A DNA stretch of 22,135 bases from assembly GCA_018648445.1 (NCBI GenBank), contig JABGRG010000065.1, forward strand, positions 1 through 22,135, read 5' to 3'. The position numbers were made by a program, and so were the translations under genes. Origin of the DNA: Rhodospirillales bacterium. GTDB lineage: Bacteria; Pseudomonadota; Alphaproteobacteria; Rhodospirillales_A; JACZKS01. Positions 15,551 to 22,135 of the stretch are shown here, one piece after another. Below the pieces are notes generated by a model, which was not told where the DNA came from, did not search any database, and saw nothing but the letters and a program-made list of their open reading frames with translations. Numbering within the stretch: position 1 is the stretch's first letter; each line of letters opens with the position of its first letter.

Positions 15551-16963
15551 ATGCGCTTCATCACACCTGCTATCGTTTTCGCCGTCCTGATAACGGGCGC
15601 TGCAAACGCCGAAACGGCCATAACGCCGGAACAGCGAACCGGTGTCGCCTTGACCCTATATTCCGACGGTTTTGGGTTGATCAAGGACCGGCGAACGGTT
15701 GCGCTGTCCAGCGGCGCCAATACGCTGGCCTTCGAAGGTGTCAGCGCCAAGATGACGCCATCGAGCGCGCTGGTGCGGGCCGGGTCGGGTTTTCGCGTGC
15801 TTGAGCAGAATTTCGAGTTTGACCTGATTTCGCCCAAAAACCTTTTGCGACGCTCGGTCGGCAAGACGGTGCGCGTCATTCGCACCCATCCGACCACCGG
15901 CGAGGACCAAATCGAAACGGCGCACGTTCTAGCCACCGAACAAGGTGTGGTGCTGCGTATAGGCAATCGCATCGAAACCGGCGTTCCGGGCCGTCTGGTT
16001 TTCGATTCCATACCCCAGGGCCTGCGCGCACAGCCCACCTTGTTGCTGGAAGTGGACAGCAATAAGGCGCAAACCCGCGACATCGAACTGAGCTATCTGA
16101 CCGAAGGGCTGGGCTGGCGGGCCGAATACGCCGCCGAAATCGATGCAAGCGGCAAGACCCTTGATCTCAGCGCCTGGGCGTCGCTTTCCAATAACACCGG
16201 CACGGCGTTCACCAACGCTCACGTGCAGTTGGTTTCCGGCGACGTAAAGCGCGAACGCGAGACCCGGCAACTGGCCTTCAAGGGGCGCGCCATGATGGCT
16301 GAAGCGGCAGCCGCGCCCATGGCCCAGGAAGCCATCGGCGATTTGCACCTGTATTCGCTGCCCCGCGCCGTCACCCTGAAAAACCGGCAGACCAAGCAGG
16401 TCGCCTTGCTGTCGGCGGCGGGCGTATCGGTTAGCCGCGCCTATTCCCATGATCGCTGGATTTCCGAACGGGGTCCGCAGATCAAACCGGCCAAGCCGGT
16501 GATCTTCCGTCCGAACGTTTTTCTGAAAATCGACAATTCCAAGTCAAACGGCCTCGGTGCTTCGCTGCCCGCCGGACTGGTGCGTGTTTATGAACGCGAT
16601 AGCGGCGGAAAAATCCAGTTTGCCGGCGAACAAGGCATCGGCCACGTTGCAGCGGATGAAAAGATGTCGCTGGAATTGGGCAAGGCCGTCGACATCGGCA
16701 TTACCTTTGAGCAAACGGCGTTCACCACGGCGGACCTGCCCAAACGGACCTTCGAAGCCGCCTTCAAGATTGAACTGACCAATGCCAAGGGCAAACCCGT
16801 CACCGTCCGTCTGGTCGAAAAATTTAATGGAAGTACGAAAATTCTGTCGGAAAGCATTCCACACAAAGAATTCAGCGGAGCCGCCGCCGTTTGGGCGATT
16901 GACGTTCCGGCAGGTGGGAAAAGCGCACTGACTTACCGGGTACGGGTGTCACGACCCCGCTAA
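15551..16963 (+). CDS. secreted DUF4139 domain protein, function unknown
   Basis: A 470-residue protein with a clear signal peptide (MRFITPAIVFAVLITGAANA, cleavage probably after residue 20), so periplasmic or exported. The mature part is beta-rich. It starts with TLYSDGFGLIKDRRTV, includes SYLTEGLGWRAEYAAEI and a low-complexity Ala/Met stretch near 250-262, and then DLHLYSLPRAVTLKNRQTKQVALL, which is characteristic of DUF4139. It ends in an Ig-like strand pattern with AVWAIDVPAGGKSALTYRVRV. No catalytic motif is recognisable. GGAGAG just upstream fixes the ATG. It is divergent from rmuC across about 100 bases that must contain both promoters. Confidence 0.82.
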   Translation: MRFITPAIVFAVLITGAANAETAITPEQRTGVALTLYSDGFGLIKDRRTVALSSGANTLAFEGVSAKMTPSSALVRAGSGFRVLEQNFEFDLISPKNLLRRSVGKTVRVIRTHPTTGEDQIETAHVLATEQGVVLRIGNRIETGVPGRLVFDSIPQGLRAQPTLLLEVDSNKAQTRDIELSYLTEGLGWRAEYAAEIDASGKTLDLSAWASLSNNTGTAFTNAHVQLVSGDVKRERETRQLAFKGRAMMAEAAAAPMAQEAIGDLHLYSLPRAVTLKNRQTKQVALLSAAGVSVSRAYSHDRWISERGPQIKPAKPVIFRPNVFLKIDNSKSNGLGASLPAGLVRVYERDSGGKIQFAGEQGIGHVAADEKMSLELGKAVDIGITFEQTAFTTADLPKRTFEAAFKIELTNAKGKPVTVRLVEKFNGSTKILSESIPHKEFSGAAAVWAIDVPAGGKSALTYRVRVSRPR

Positions 16964-17043
16964 CGGGCAATCTTTGCCTTGACGGCGGGGCGATCAGGCA
17001 ATATCTCGACGGTGCAATTTCAACCGCGTAGCGCTGTCTTCAT

Positions 17044-17583
17044 ATGTCTGTTCTGCCCATTCTGATCGCCCCCGACGCGCGCCTCAAGGCGACGAGCGAA
17101 CCCGTCGATGCCGTCGACGGGGAAATCCGCCGTCTGATGGACGATCTGCTCGAAACCATGAAGTCCGCCGATGGCATCGGGCTGGCAGCGCCGCAGGTCG
17201 GCGTGACCAAGCGCGTCATTGTCGTAGCCGCACCCCGAGGGGAAGAAGACAACGACGGCGAGGGCCGCTCGAAAGACCCGCTGTGCATGGCCAACCCCGA
17301 AATCGTCTGGGCGTCGGACGACATTGAACCACATGAGGAAGGCTGCCTGTCCCTGCCCGAACATTTCGCCGAGGTGAGGCGCCCGGTGAGCGTTCGCGTA
17401 CGTTATCTGGACCGCGACAACGAAACCCGCGAGATCGAGGCTGACGGCCTTCTGGGGACCTGCATCCAGCATGAGATGGATCATCTGGAAGGCGTCTTGT
17501 TCGTTGATCACATTTCAATGCTGAAACGAAAAATGATCTTGCGCAAACTGGCCAAGGACAAGCGCTTGAACGGCGCCGCCTAG
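17044..17583 (+). CDS. def: peptide deformylase
   Basis: Removes the N-formyl group from nascent proteins at the ribosome exit. The 179-residue product has all three family motifs: GIGLAAPQVG (44-53), EEGCLSLP with metal ligand Cys101, and QHEMDHLEG with His143, catalytic Glu144 and His147. The insert between motifs (GEEDNDGEGRSKD) is hydrophilic and a little longer than in E. coli. No fmt gene follows, unlike the frequent def-fmt pair; the next gene is LarA-like, 23 bases downstream. No strong ribosome site is visible before the ATG. Confidence 0.96.
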   Translation: MSVLPILIAPDARLKATSEPVDAVDGEIRRLMDDLLETMKSADGIGLAAPQVGVTKRVIVVAAPRGEEDNDGEGRSKDPLCMANPEIVWASDDIEPHEEGCLSLPEHFAEVRRPVSVRVRYLDRDNETREIEADGLLGTCIQHEMDHLEGVLFVDHISMLKRKMILRKLAKDKRLNGAA

Positions 17584-17606
17584 TGGATGAAAACGGGAGA
17601 ACGGAC

Positions 17607-18887
17607 GTGAAACTCGACCATATCGATATCGCCTTTCAGGGAAGCGAAGATTACCGGCTTCCGCGCATGGTTCCGGTCGAGCAGCGCTTTCCCGATGATG
17701 CCATTGTTGATGCGAGCGCCGCGGTCCGCGAAACCCTGGCGGCCTTGCCCCAGTCGGATGTGGCTGGAAAACGCATCGCCATAACTGCGGGAAGCCGGGG
17801 CATTCCCCACATTGTTGAAATCCTGCAAGGCGTCATCGGCCAACTGATCGAATGGGGTGCCGAGCCTTTTCTCATTCCGGCCATGGGCAGCCACGGCGGG
17901 GCCACCGCCGAGGGGCAATTGGAAGTGCTGGACGGCTACGGCATCACCGAGGAAAGCATGGGTGTGCCGATCCGCTCGTCCATGGAGGTCGTTGAAACCA
18001 CCTCGGTCGAGGGGGTGCCCTTGTATTGCGACAAGCACGCCCATGAAGCCGACGGCATCGTGATTATCAATAAAATCAAGGCCCACTCCAACTACAAGGG
18101 CGACTACGAGAGCGGCCTGTGCAAGATGATGGTCATCGGTCTGGGCAAGCACAAAGGGGCAGCGATGTTCCACTCGTTGGGCTTCGCGCGTTTCGCCGAT
18201 ATCGTTCCCAAGGCAGCCACGGAACAACTGAAAAAATTGCCGGTCGTTTTCGCCATGGGACTGGTTGAAAACGCCTATGGCGGGCTGGCCGTTATCGAGG
18301 CCATGCCCGGCGAAAAGATGGTGGCGCGCGAAAAGGAACTGCTGGTTCAGTCCAAGGCGGTCATGGGCAAGTTCCTGATGTCGTCCATTGACTTTTTGAT
18401 CGTCGACGAAGTGGGCAAGAACATCAGTGGTCAGGGCATGGACCCGACCGTTACGGGCCGCGCGTCATCGGGCCTGCCCGGTTTCATCGCCCCGCCCATC
18501 GAGCGCATCGTCGTGCGCGACGTGGTCGCCGAATCCCACGGCAACGCCGCCGGGATTGGAGTCGCCGATCTGATTACGCTGAACCTTTTCAACAAGCTAA
18601 ACCTCGGCGCCATGTACACCAACGGCATTACGGCGCGAAATCTGGAAGGGGCGCGCATTCCGGTGGTCGTCAATTCCGACCGGCAGTCGCTGGATGTGGG
18701 CCTGTTCGCGTGCTTCGGCGTCAATCCCGAAACGGCCCGCATCGTGCGCATCCGCAACACCAAGAAACTGCAGAAAATCTGGATGTCCGAACCCTATCTG
18801 GCCGAGATCGAGGGCGACGACAGGTTCACGGTTTTGGGCGAGCCGCAGGAAATGGCCTTCGACGCAGCCGGCAACTTTATCGACTGA
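17607..18887 (+). CDS. LarA-like (DUF2088) putative nickel-pincer-dependent hydroxyacid racemase/epimerase
   Basis: A 426-residue protein resembling the lactate racemase superfamily, whose members use a nickel-pincer nucleotide cofactor to invert alpha-hydroxyacids. Candidate functional residues keep the LarA spacing: Arg64 in AGSRG, His96 in GSHGGAT, His160 in IKAHSNYKG, Lys173 (pincer attachment) in GLCKMM, and His189 (nickel ligand) in MFHSLG, sixteen residues after Lys173 as in LarA. The substrate is not readable and it need not be lactate. The cofactor genes larB, larC and larE are absent here. GTG 17607 is chosen because GGGAGA lies six bases upstream; GTG 17583 overlaps the def stop. 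It is convergent with the TTT transporter genes, four bases from the tctB stop. Confidence 0.72.
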   Translation: MKLDHIDIAFQGSEDYRLPRMVPVEQRFPDDAIVDASAAVRETLAALPQSDVAGKRIAITAGSRGIPHIVEILQGVIGQLIEWGAEPFLIPAMGSHGGATAEGQLEVLDGYGITEESMGVPIRSSMEVVETTSVEGVPLYCDKHAHEADGIVIINKIKAHSNYKGDYESGLCKMMVIGLGKHKGAAMFHSLGFARFADIVPKAATEQLKKLPVVFAMGLVENAYGGLAVIEAMPGEKMVAREKELLVQSKAVMGKFLMSSIDFLIVDEVGKNISGQGMDPTVTGRASSGLPGFIAPPIERIVVRDVVAESHGNAAGIGVADLITLNLFNKLNLGAMYTNGITARNLEGARIPVVVNSDRQSLDVGLFACFGVNPETARIVRIRNTKKLQKIWMSEPYLAEIEGDDRFTVLGEPQEMAFDAAGNFID

Positions 18888-18891
18888 TCGT

Positions 18892-19359
18892 CTACAAGAA
18901 AGGCGCTTCGGGCAACGGCACCAGAAGGGCCTTGGCGAACAGCAGGTAGAACCCGCTGACCACGGCCAGACAGATGATCGGGTACAGGATCAGGCGCTGG
19001 CGTGTCCATTGCTCGTACATGGCAAACACCATGATCGTGGCGAAGGCAAAAATCCCGGCAATGACGAACCCGGTGTAGGGCATCATGAAGGCGGAACCCA
19101 GCATGGAAACGACAAGCCCGATACGGCGGAACGTGGAACCACGTTGGGCCGCAGTTTTTCCGCCTTCGGGGGCTTTGATGAAGTTCCACACGATATAGAA
19201 CAGCGAAAACCCGATCAAAAAGATGGCCACGGTTCGCGGAAAGACGTAACTGTCCGAATCGACCATACTGGTCGTATCCCAAATCGCTATAGCGCCCACC
19301 AGAACGAAAATCGCGGCAACGACCATGCCGCCCAGATCACGGTTTCCGTCGTTACCCAT
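18892..19359 (-). CDS. tctB: tripartite tricarboxylate transporter, small membrane subunit TctB
   Basis: The small inner-membrane subunit of a TTT-family secondary carboxylate transporter. The 155-residue product has four hydrophobic segments (about 12-28, 42-60, 80-112 as a broad double span, and 123-142). It also has the early DSDSYVFPRTVAIFLI segment that marks TctB proteins (acidic residues then FPR). Its ATG lies inside the end of tctA, overlapping by eight bases (ATGGGTAA), so translation is coupled. Order C-A-B differs from the classical tctCBA. Confidence 0.85.
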   Translation of the reverse strand: MGNDGNRDLGGMVVAAIFVLVGAIAIWDTTSMVDSDSYVFPRTVAIFLIGFSLFYIVWNFIKAPEGGKTAAQRGSTFRRIGLVVSMLGSAFMMPYTGFVIAGIFAFATIMVFAMYEQWTRQRLILYPIICLAVVSGFYLLFAKALLVPLPEAPFL

Positions 19360-20857
19360 TGTTACCGTTTCTCCCTAATTTGATGCGCTTGGCGACAAGC
19401 GGGTAGAAAAGCGAAAGCAGGATGAAGGCGATGATACCCAGCGAAATGGGCCGGCCGAAGAACATCACGCCCAACTCGTCGGTGGCGGCCCCGATGGTCC
19501 ACGCCTGCACGAAACCCTGTTCGGCGATGCGGCTTAAGATTAAGCCCAGCACGATGGGCGAAGGCGTAAAGCCGAAACGGCCCAAAATCCAGCCCATGAC
19601 ACCCAGCAAAATCATGATGATCACGTCGGAAACGCTGTTGCGGATGGAGTAGGACCCGATGATGGTCATGAACGCCACCGTCGGCACCAGCATCGACTTG
19701 GGCACCGAAACGATGGTCTTGTAGGCGTAGCGGCCAATCAACAGCCCGGTGGGAAGCATCAAAAGCGTCGCCAGAAACAGGCCGTAAATAAAGGTATAAA
19801 CGATGGAGCCTTCGCCGCTGGTAAACAGCTGCGGACCCGTGCGAACGCCCTGAACCAAAAGCGCGCCCAGAACCACGGCATCGGGCGGCGTGCCCGGAAT
19901 GCCCAATACCAGGGTCGGAATAAAACCGCCGCCGACGGTCGCGTTATTGGCCGATTCGGTGGCTTGAATGCCCTCAGGCTCGCCGGTGCCGAAATGCTCG
20001 GACCGCTTGGAAGAGCGCCGGGCTTCGGAATAGGCGACCAGTCCGGCAATCGAGCCGCCGGCGCCCGGAAGGATGCCGACCAGGGTGCCGATGACGGCGC
20101 TGCGCACTAAATTGAATTTAGTCCGCCACGAAATTTTCAGGGCTTCCATAAACCGGATGCCACGCGATTCGCCCACTTCCAGATGGCGCGCTGGCGTGGC
20201 CACCAGATCCATCAAAACCGGAATGCAATAAAGGCCGATCAAAGCCGATACGAGTTCGATACCACCCAGCAAGGTTTGACTGCCGAAGGTGAAGCGGATG
20301 TCGGCGCTGACTTCGGCAACCCCGATGCACGAAAGCAACAGGCCGAAGCTGCCGCCGATCAGGCCCTTCATCAAACTGCCCTCGGAAAGCGCCGCGATCA
20401 GGGTCAATCCGAACATGGCCAGCCAGAAATATTCGACGGGACCGAAGGCCAGCGCAACAGCGGCCAATGGCGGGGCAAGGCCCAGCAAGAAAGCCGCACC
20501 GACCATCCCGCCGACGACGGAGGCGATGCAGGCCAGGGTTACGGCCAGGTCGCCGTCCCCGCGTTTGGCCATGGGGAAGCCGTCGAAGGTCGTCGCAATA
20601 GCCGACGGCGTACCAGGGGTGTTCAACAGGATGGCGGAATAAGCACCGCCGTAGATGGCTCCGGTATAGATGGCGCCCATGAGAATGAGCGCACTGGCCG
20701 GTTCCATGGAGAAAGTAAGGGGAACCAGTACGGCAATTGCCATTGTCGCGGTGAGCCCGGGTAAAGACCCGATCACAGTACCGGCGATAACCCCGCCCAA
20801 AGCGATAGCGATATGAAACGGGGTTATCGCCGCAAATAGAAAGTCAATTCCGGGCAT
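19352..20857 (-). CDS. tctA: tripartite tricarboxylate transporter, large permease subunit TctA
   Basis: The large channel subunit that moves carboxylates across the inner membrane, driven by ion gradient. The 501-residue product has about 11-12 hydrophobic segments. Hallmarks are GTVIGSLPGLTATMAIAVLVPLTF near residues 26-49, ILLNTPGTPSAIATTFDGFPMAKRG, GILPGAGGSIAGLVAYSEARR, and FIPTLVLGIPGTPPDAVVLGAL, the two GxPGtp-type loops of the family. It follows tctC by 45 bases with a weak ribosome site and overlaps tctB. The substrate cannot be inferred from the sequence; TTT systems take citrate, tartrate, aromatic acids and others. Confidence 0.95.
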   Translation of the reverse strand: MPGIDFLFAAITPFHIAIALGGVIAGTVIGSLPGLTATMAIAVLVPLTFSMEPASALILMGAIYTGAIYGGAYSAILLNTPGTPSAIATTFDGFPMAKRGDGDLAVTLACIASVVGGMVGAAFLLGLAPPLAAVALAFGPVEYFWLAMFGLTLIAALSEGSLMKGLIGGSFGLLLSCIGVAEVSADIRFTFGSQTLLGGIELVSALIGLYCIPVLMDLVATPARHLEVGESRGIRFMEALKISWRTKFNLVRSAVIGTLVGILPGAGGSIAGLVAYSEARRSSKRSEHFGTGEPEGIQATESANNATVGGGFIPTLVLGIPGTPPDAVVLGALLVQGVRTGPQLFTSGEGSIVYTFIYGLFLATLLMLPTGLLIGRYAYKTIVSVPKSMLVPTVAFMTIIGSYSIRNSVSDVIIMILLGVMGWILGRFGFTPSPIVLGLILSRIAEQGFVQAWTIGAATDELGVMFFGRPISLGIIAFILLSLFYPLVAKRIKLGRNGNNG

Positions 20858-20902
20858 TTGTTATTATTCCGCTTTTATGGTGCGTACCGGTTCCCTCAGG
20901 TT

Positions 20903-21868
20903 CTACTTGATCACGCCCGCGACTTTGGCGGCGGCCGTGGCTTCCTTCGTGGCTTTCGCCATGAAAGCGTCCAGTTTCGGACCATAAGGCGCGTCAACTA
21001 GGGCGAAACCGTTTTCCGTCATTTTCTTGCGGAAGTCCGGATCCTGGTTGATGGCGTCGATCGCCTTGGCCAACGTTTTGCGGGTCTCCTCGGAAGCGGA
21101 TTTCGGAACCGCGATGCCGCGATAGGCGCCGCTGACCAGATCAAAGCCTAGCTCCTTGAACGTCGGAACGTCGGGGAACTTCGGATGGCGTTTTTCCATG
21201 GCGACGGCCAACATGCGCGTGCCCTGGTATTTGGCCGGAACCGTCGAATAGCCCCACTGGCCCTTGACCTGCTTGCCGAGAAGCGCGGTCACCGAAGCGC
21301 CGGTGCCCTTGAACGCAACGTAGGTGGTCTTGACACCGGCCATGTCGTCAAAACGAACCTGCGCCAGATGGTTGGCGGTGCCCTTGCCGGAACCCGAGAA
21401 CGTCAGCTTGCCGGGATTGGCCTTGGCGTAGGCGATCATGTCCTTGAGCGTCTTGAACGGGCTGTCGTCGGTGACGACAACGGCGTCAGGCGTGTAATGG
21501 AACATATAAACGTTGGTGATGTCCTTGGTCTTGAAACCAACGTCTTTCTGCAAAGGCTTGACGACGATATGGGGCAGGTTGGTGCCCATGATCGTATAGC
21601 CGTCACCCTTCATCTTGTTGAGCTGCGCCCAGGAAACGGCTCCGCCGCCGCCCGGCTTGTAGGAAATCACAAGGTTTTGGCCGAACAGTTTTTTGAAGAA
21701 CGGCTCCTGGAAACGGGCCGTAATATCGGATTCACCACCCGGACCGAACGGGATGATGTAGTTGACGGGTTTTTCGGGGAATTCAGCCTGTGCAATGGCG
21801 GTAAGCCCGAAGGTTGCCGCGACCACTGCCGCGGCGGACGTAAGAACGATCTTGCCGAAAGATTTCAT
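20903..21868 (-). CDS. tctC: TTT-family periplasmic solute-binding protein (TctC/Bug type)
   Basis: The periplasmic receptor that delivers substrate to TctA/TctB. The 321-residue product has a signal peptide (cleavage about after ..LTAIAQA, residue 28). The mature start is EFPEKPVNYIIPFGPGGESDITAR, the Bug-family ligand loop, followed by YKPGGGGAVSW and FSGSGKGTANHLAQ, the second ligand loop. Many Bug proteins have an Asp after the PGG loop; here it reads GGESDITAR, so ligand contacts may be non-standard. Two adjacent ATGs start the frame; the one at 21866-21868 is five bases from GGAGG and is preferred. A terminator upstream separates it from the UxaA-like gene, so it probably has its own promoter. 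Confidence 0.92.
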   Translation of the reverse strand: MKSFGKIVLTSAAAVVAATFGLTAIAQAEFPEKPVNYIIPFGPGGESDITARFQEPFFKKLFGQNLVISYKPGGGGAVSWAQLNKMKGDGYTIMGTNLPHIVVKPLQKDVGFKTKDITNVYMFHYTPDAVVVTDDSPFKTLKDMIAYAKANPGKLTFSGSGKGTANHLAQVRFDDMAGVKTTYVAFKGTGASVTALLGKQVKGQWGYSTVPAKYQGTRMLAVAMEKRHPKFPDVPTFKELGFDLVSGAYRGIAVPKSASEETRKTLAKAIDAINQDPDFRKKMTENGFALVDAPYGPKLDAFMAKATKEATAAAKVAGVIK

Positions 21869-21953
21869 CATTTCCTCCTCAGTGAAAAACCTTTGTCTCT
21901 GTCGGGGGCTCATTTAGCGGCCCTCAATTCAGAGACGTTACCTTAAAACAATT

Positions 21954-21984
21954 CGGGCCGCCCCCTTTTTTGGGTGGCGGCCCG
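21954..21984 (-). terminator. strong hairpin terminator of the UxaA-like gene
   Basis: CGGGCCGCC (21954-21962) pairs with GGCGGCCCG (21976-21984). CCC/GGG (21963-21965 with 21972-21974) extends the stem past a one-base bulge, and the loop is TTTTTT. On the minus strand the stem is followed by AATTGTTTT, a fair U-tract, ten bases after the UxaA-like stop. The plus side also has TTT after the stem, so it could work both ways. Confidence 0.8.
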
Positions 21985-21993
21985 TTTCGTTGA

Positions 21994-22135
21994 TTAGGCG
22001 CTGCGATAAAGTTTGGTCATCACGAATTCGCGATGGCCCAACGCCTCGGCGGCGGTGAAGCGGCCATTGGCCGTCCGGATCGCCATGTCGATCAGTTTGT
22101 CACCCGCCTGATCCAGGTTCATCTCGCGACGCAGA
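21994..22135 (-). CDS. UxaA-family (altronate/galactarate dehydratase-like) hydrolase, C-terminal fragment
   Basis: Reading the minus strand into the window gives 46 residues ending in TAA at 21994-21996. They include [20 protein letters not shown] then [21 protein letters not shown]. The pattern of a helix, NG, T-A-A-E-x-x-G-H-x-E-F is the C-terminal end of UxaA-type dehydratases, which dehydrate sugar acids such as altronate or galactarate. Most of the gene is outside the window, so the exact subfamily, metal site and whether it is a split two-gene form cannot be judged. It is co-oriented with the TTT genes but separated from them by a terminator. Confidence 0.65.
   Translation of the reverse strand, partial: LRREMNLDQAGDKLIDMAIRTANGRFTAAEALGHREFVMTKLYRSA

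Noticed and set aside
17583..17606. GTG 17583 as start of the LarA-like gene
   Set aside because: It overlaps the def stop without a ribosome site, while GTG 17607 has GGGAGA six bases upstream.

Overview
The window looks like chromosomal DNA of a GC-rich alphaproteobacterium, most probably of the Rhodospirillales type. The evidence is an FYDLN-type acidic zinc-ribbon protein divergent from a class II aroA next to a tRNA-Ala gene, the cmk-rpsA-sppA-ihfB-lapA series, and a trpFBA-accD-folC series. I cannot fix genus or species from the sequence alone.

Layout. Positions 1-605 (minus) hold the 5' part of tRNA-Ala(GGC) and the FYDLN protein. After a roughly 315-base divergent intergenic region, a long plus-strand block (921-12596) carries aroA, cmk, rpsA, sppA, ihfB, lapA-like, pyrF, trpF, trpB, trpA, accD and folC. 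These genes serve chorismate and tryptophan synthesis, nucleotide synthesis, translation, nucleoid architecture, envelope proteolysis, fatty-acid initiation and folate polyglutamylation. Many junctions are stop/start overlaps (aroA/cmk, pyrF/trpF, trpB/trpA, trpA/accD, accD/folC), so translational coupling is likely. Several starts are non-ATG (TTG for aroA and the lapA-like gene, GTG for the FYDLN and LarA-like genes, and very probably CTG for folC).

The minus-strand block 12593-15451 is rmuC, a 264-base structured repeat, qmcA (SPFH/stomatin-like) and nfeD. The repeat (14067-14330) is the most unusual object in the window. It is a near-perfect long palindrome with CTAG at both ends. It supplies the rmuC stop codon, and it appears to contain a second palindromic unit inserted into its left arm between 5-base direct repeats. 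No transposase is encoded, so I read it as a MITE-like or structured non-autonomous element.

The right part (15551-22135) carries a secreted DUF4139 protein, peptide deformylase and a LarA-like (DUF2088) putative nickel-pincer hydroxyacid racemase on plus. Convergent to these is a tripartite tricarboxylate transporter set (tctC, tctA, tctB) on minus. It is preceded by a strong hairpin terminator and the 3' end of an UxaA-type (altronate/galactarate dehydratase-like) gene that runs off the window. Together the LarA-like enzyme, TTT transporter and UxaA-like gene suggest uptake and conversion of a hydroxy- or sugar-acid. The substrate cannot be read from the sequence.
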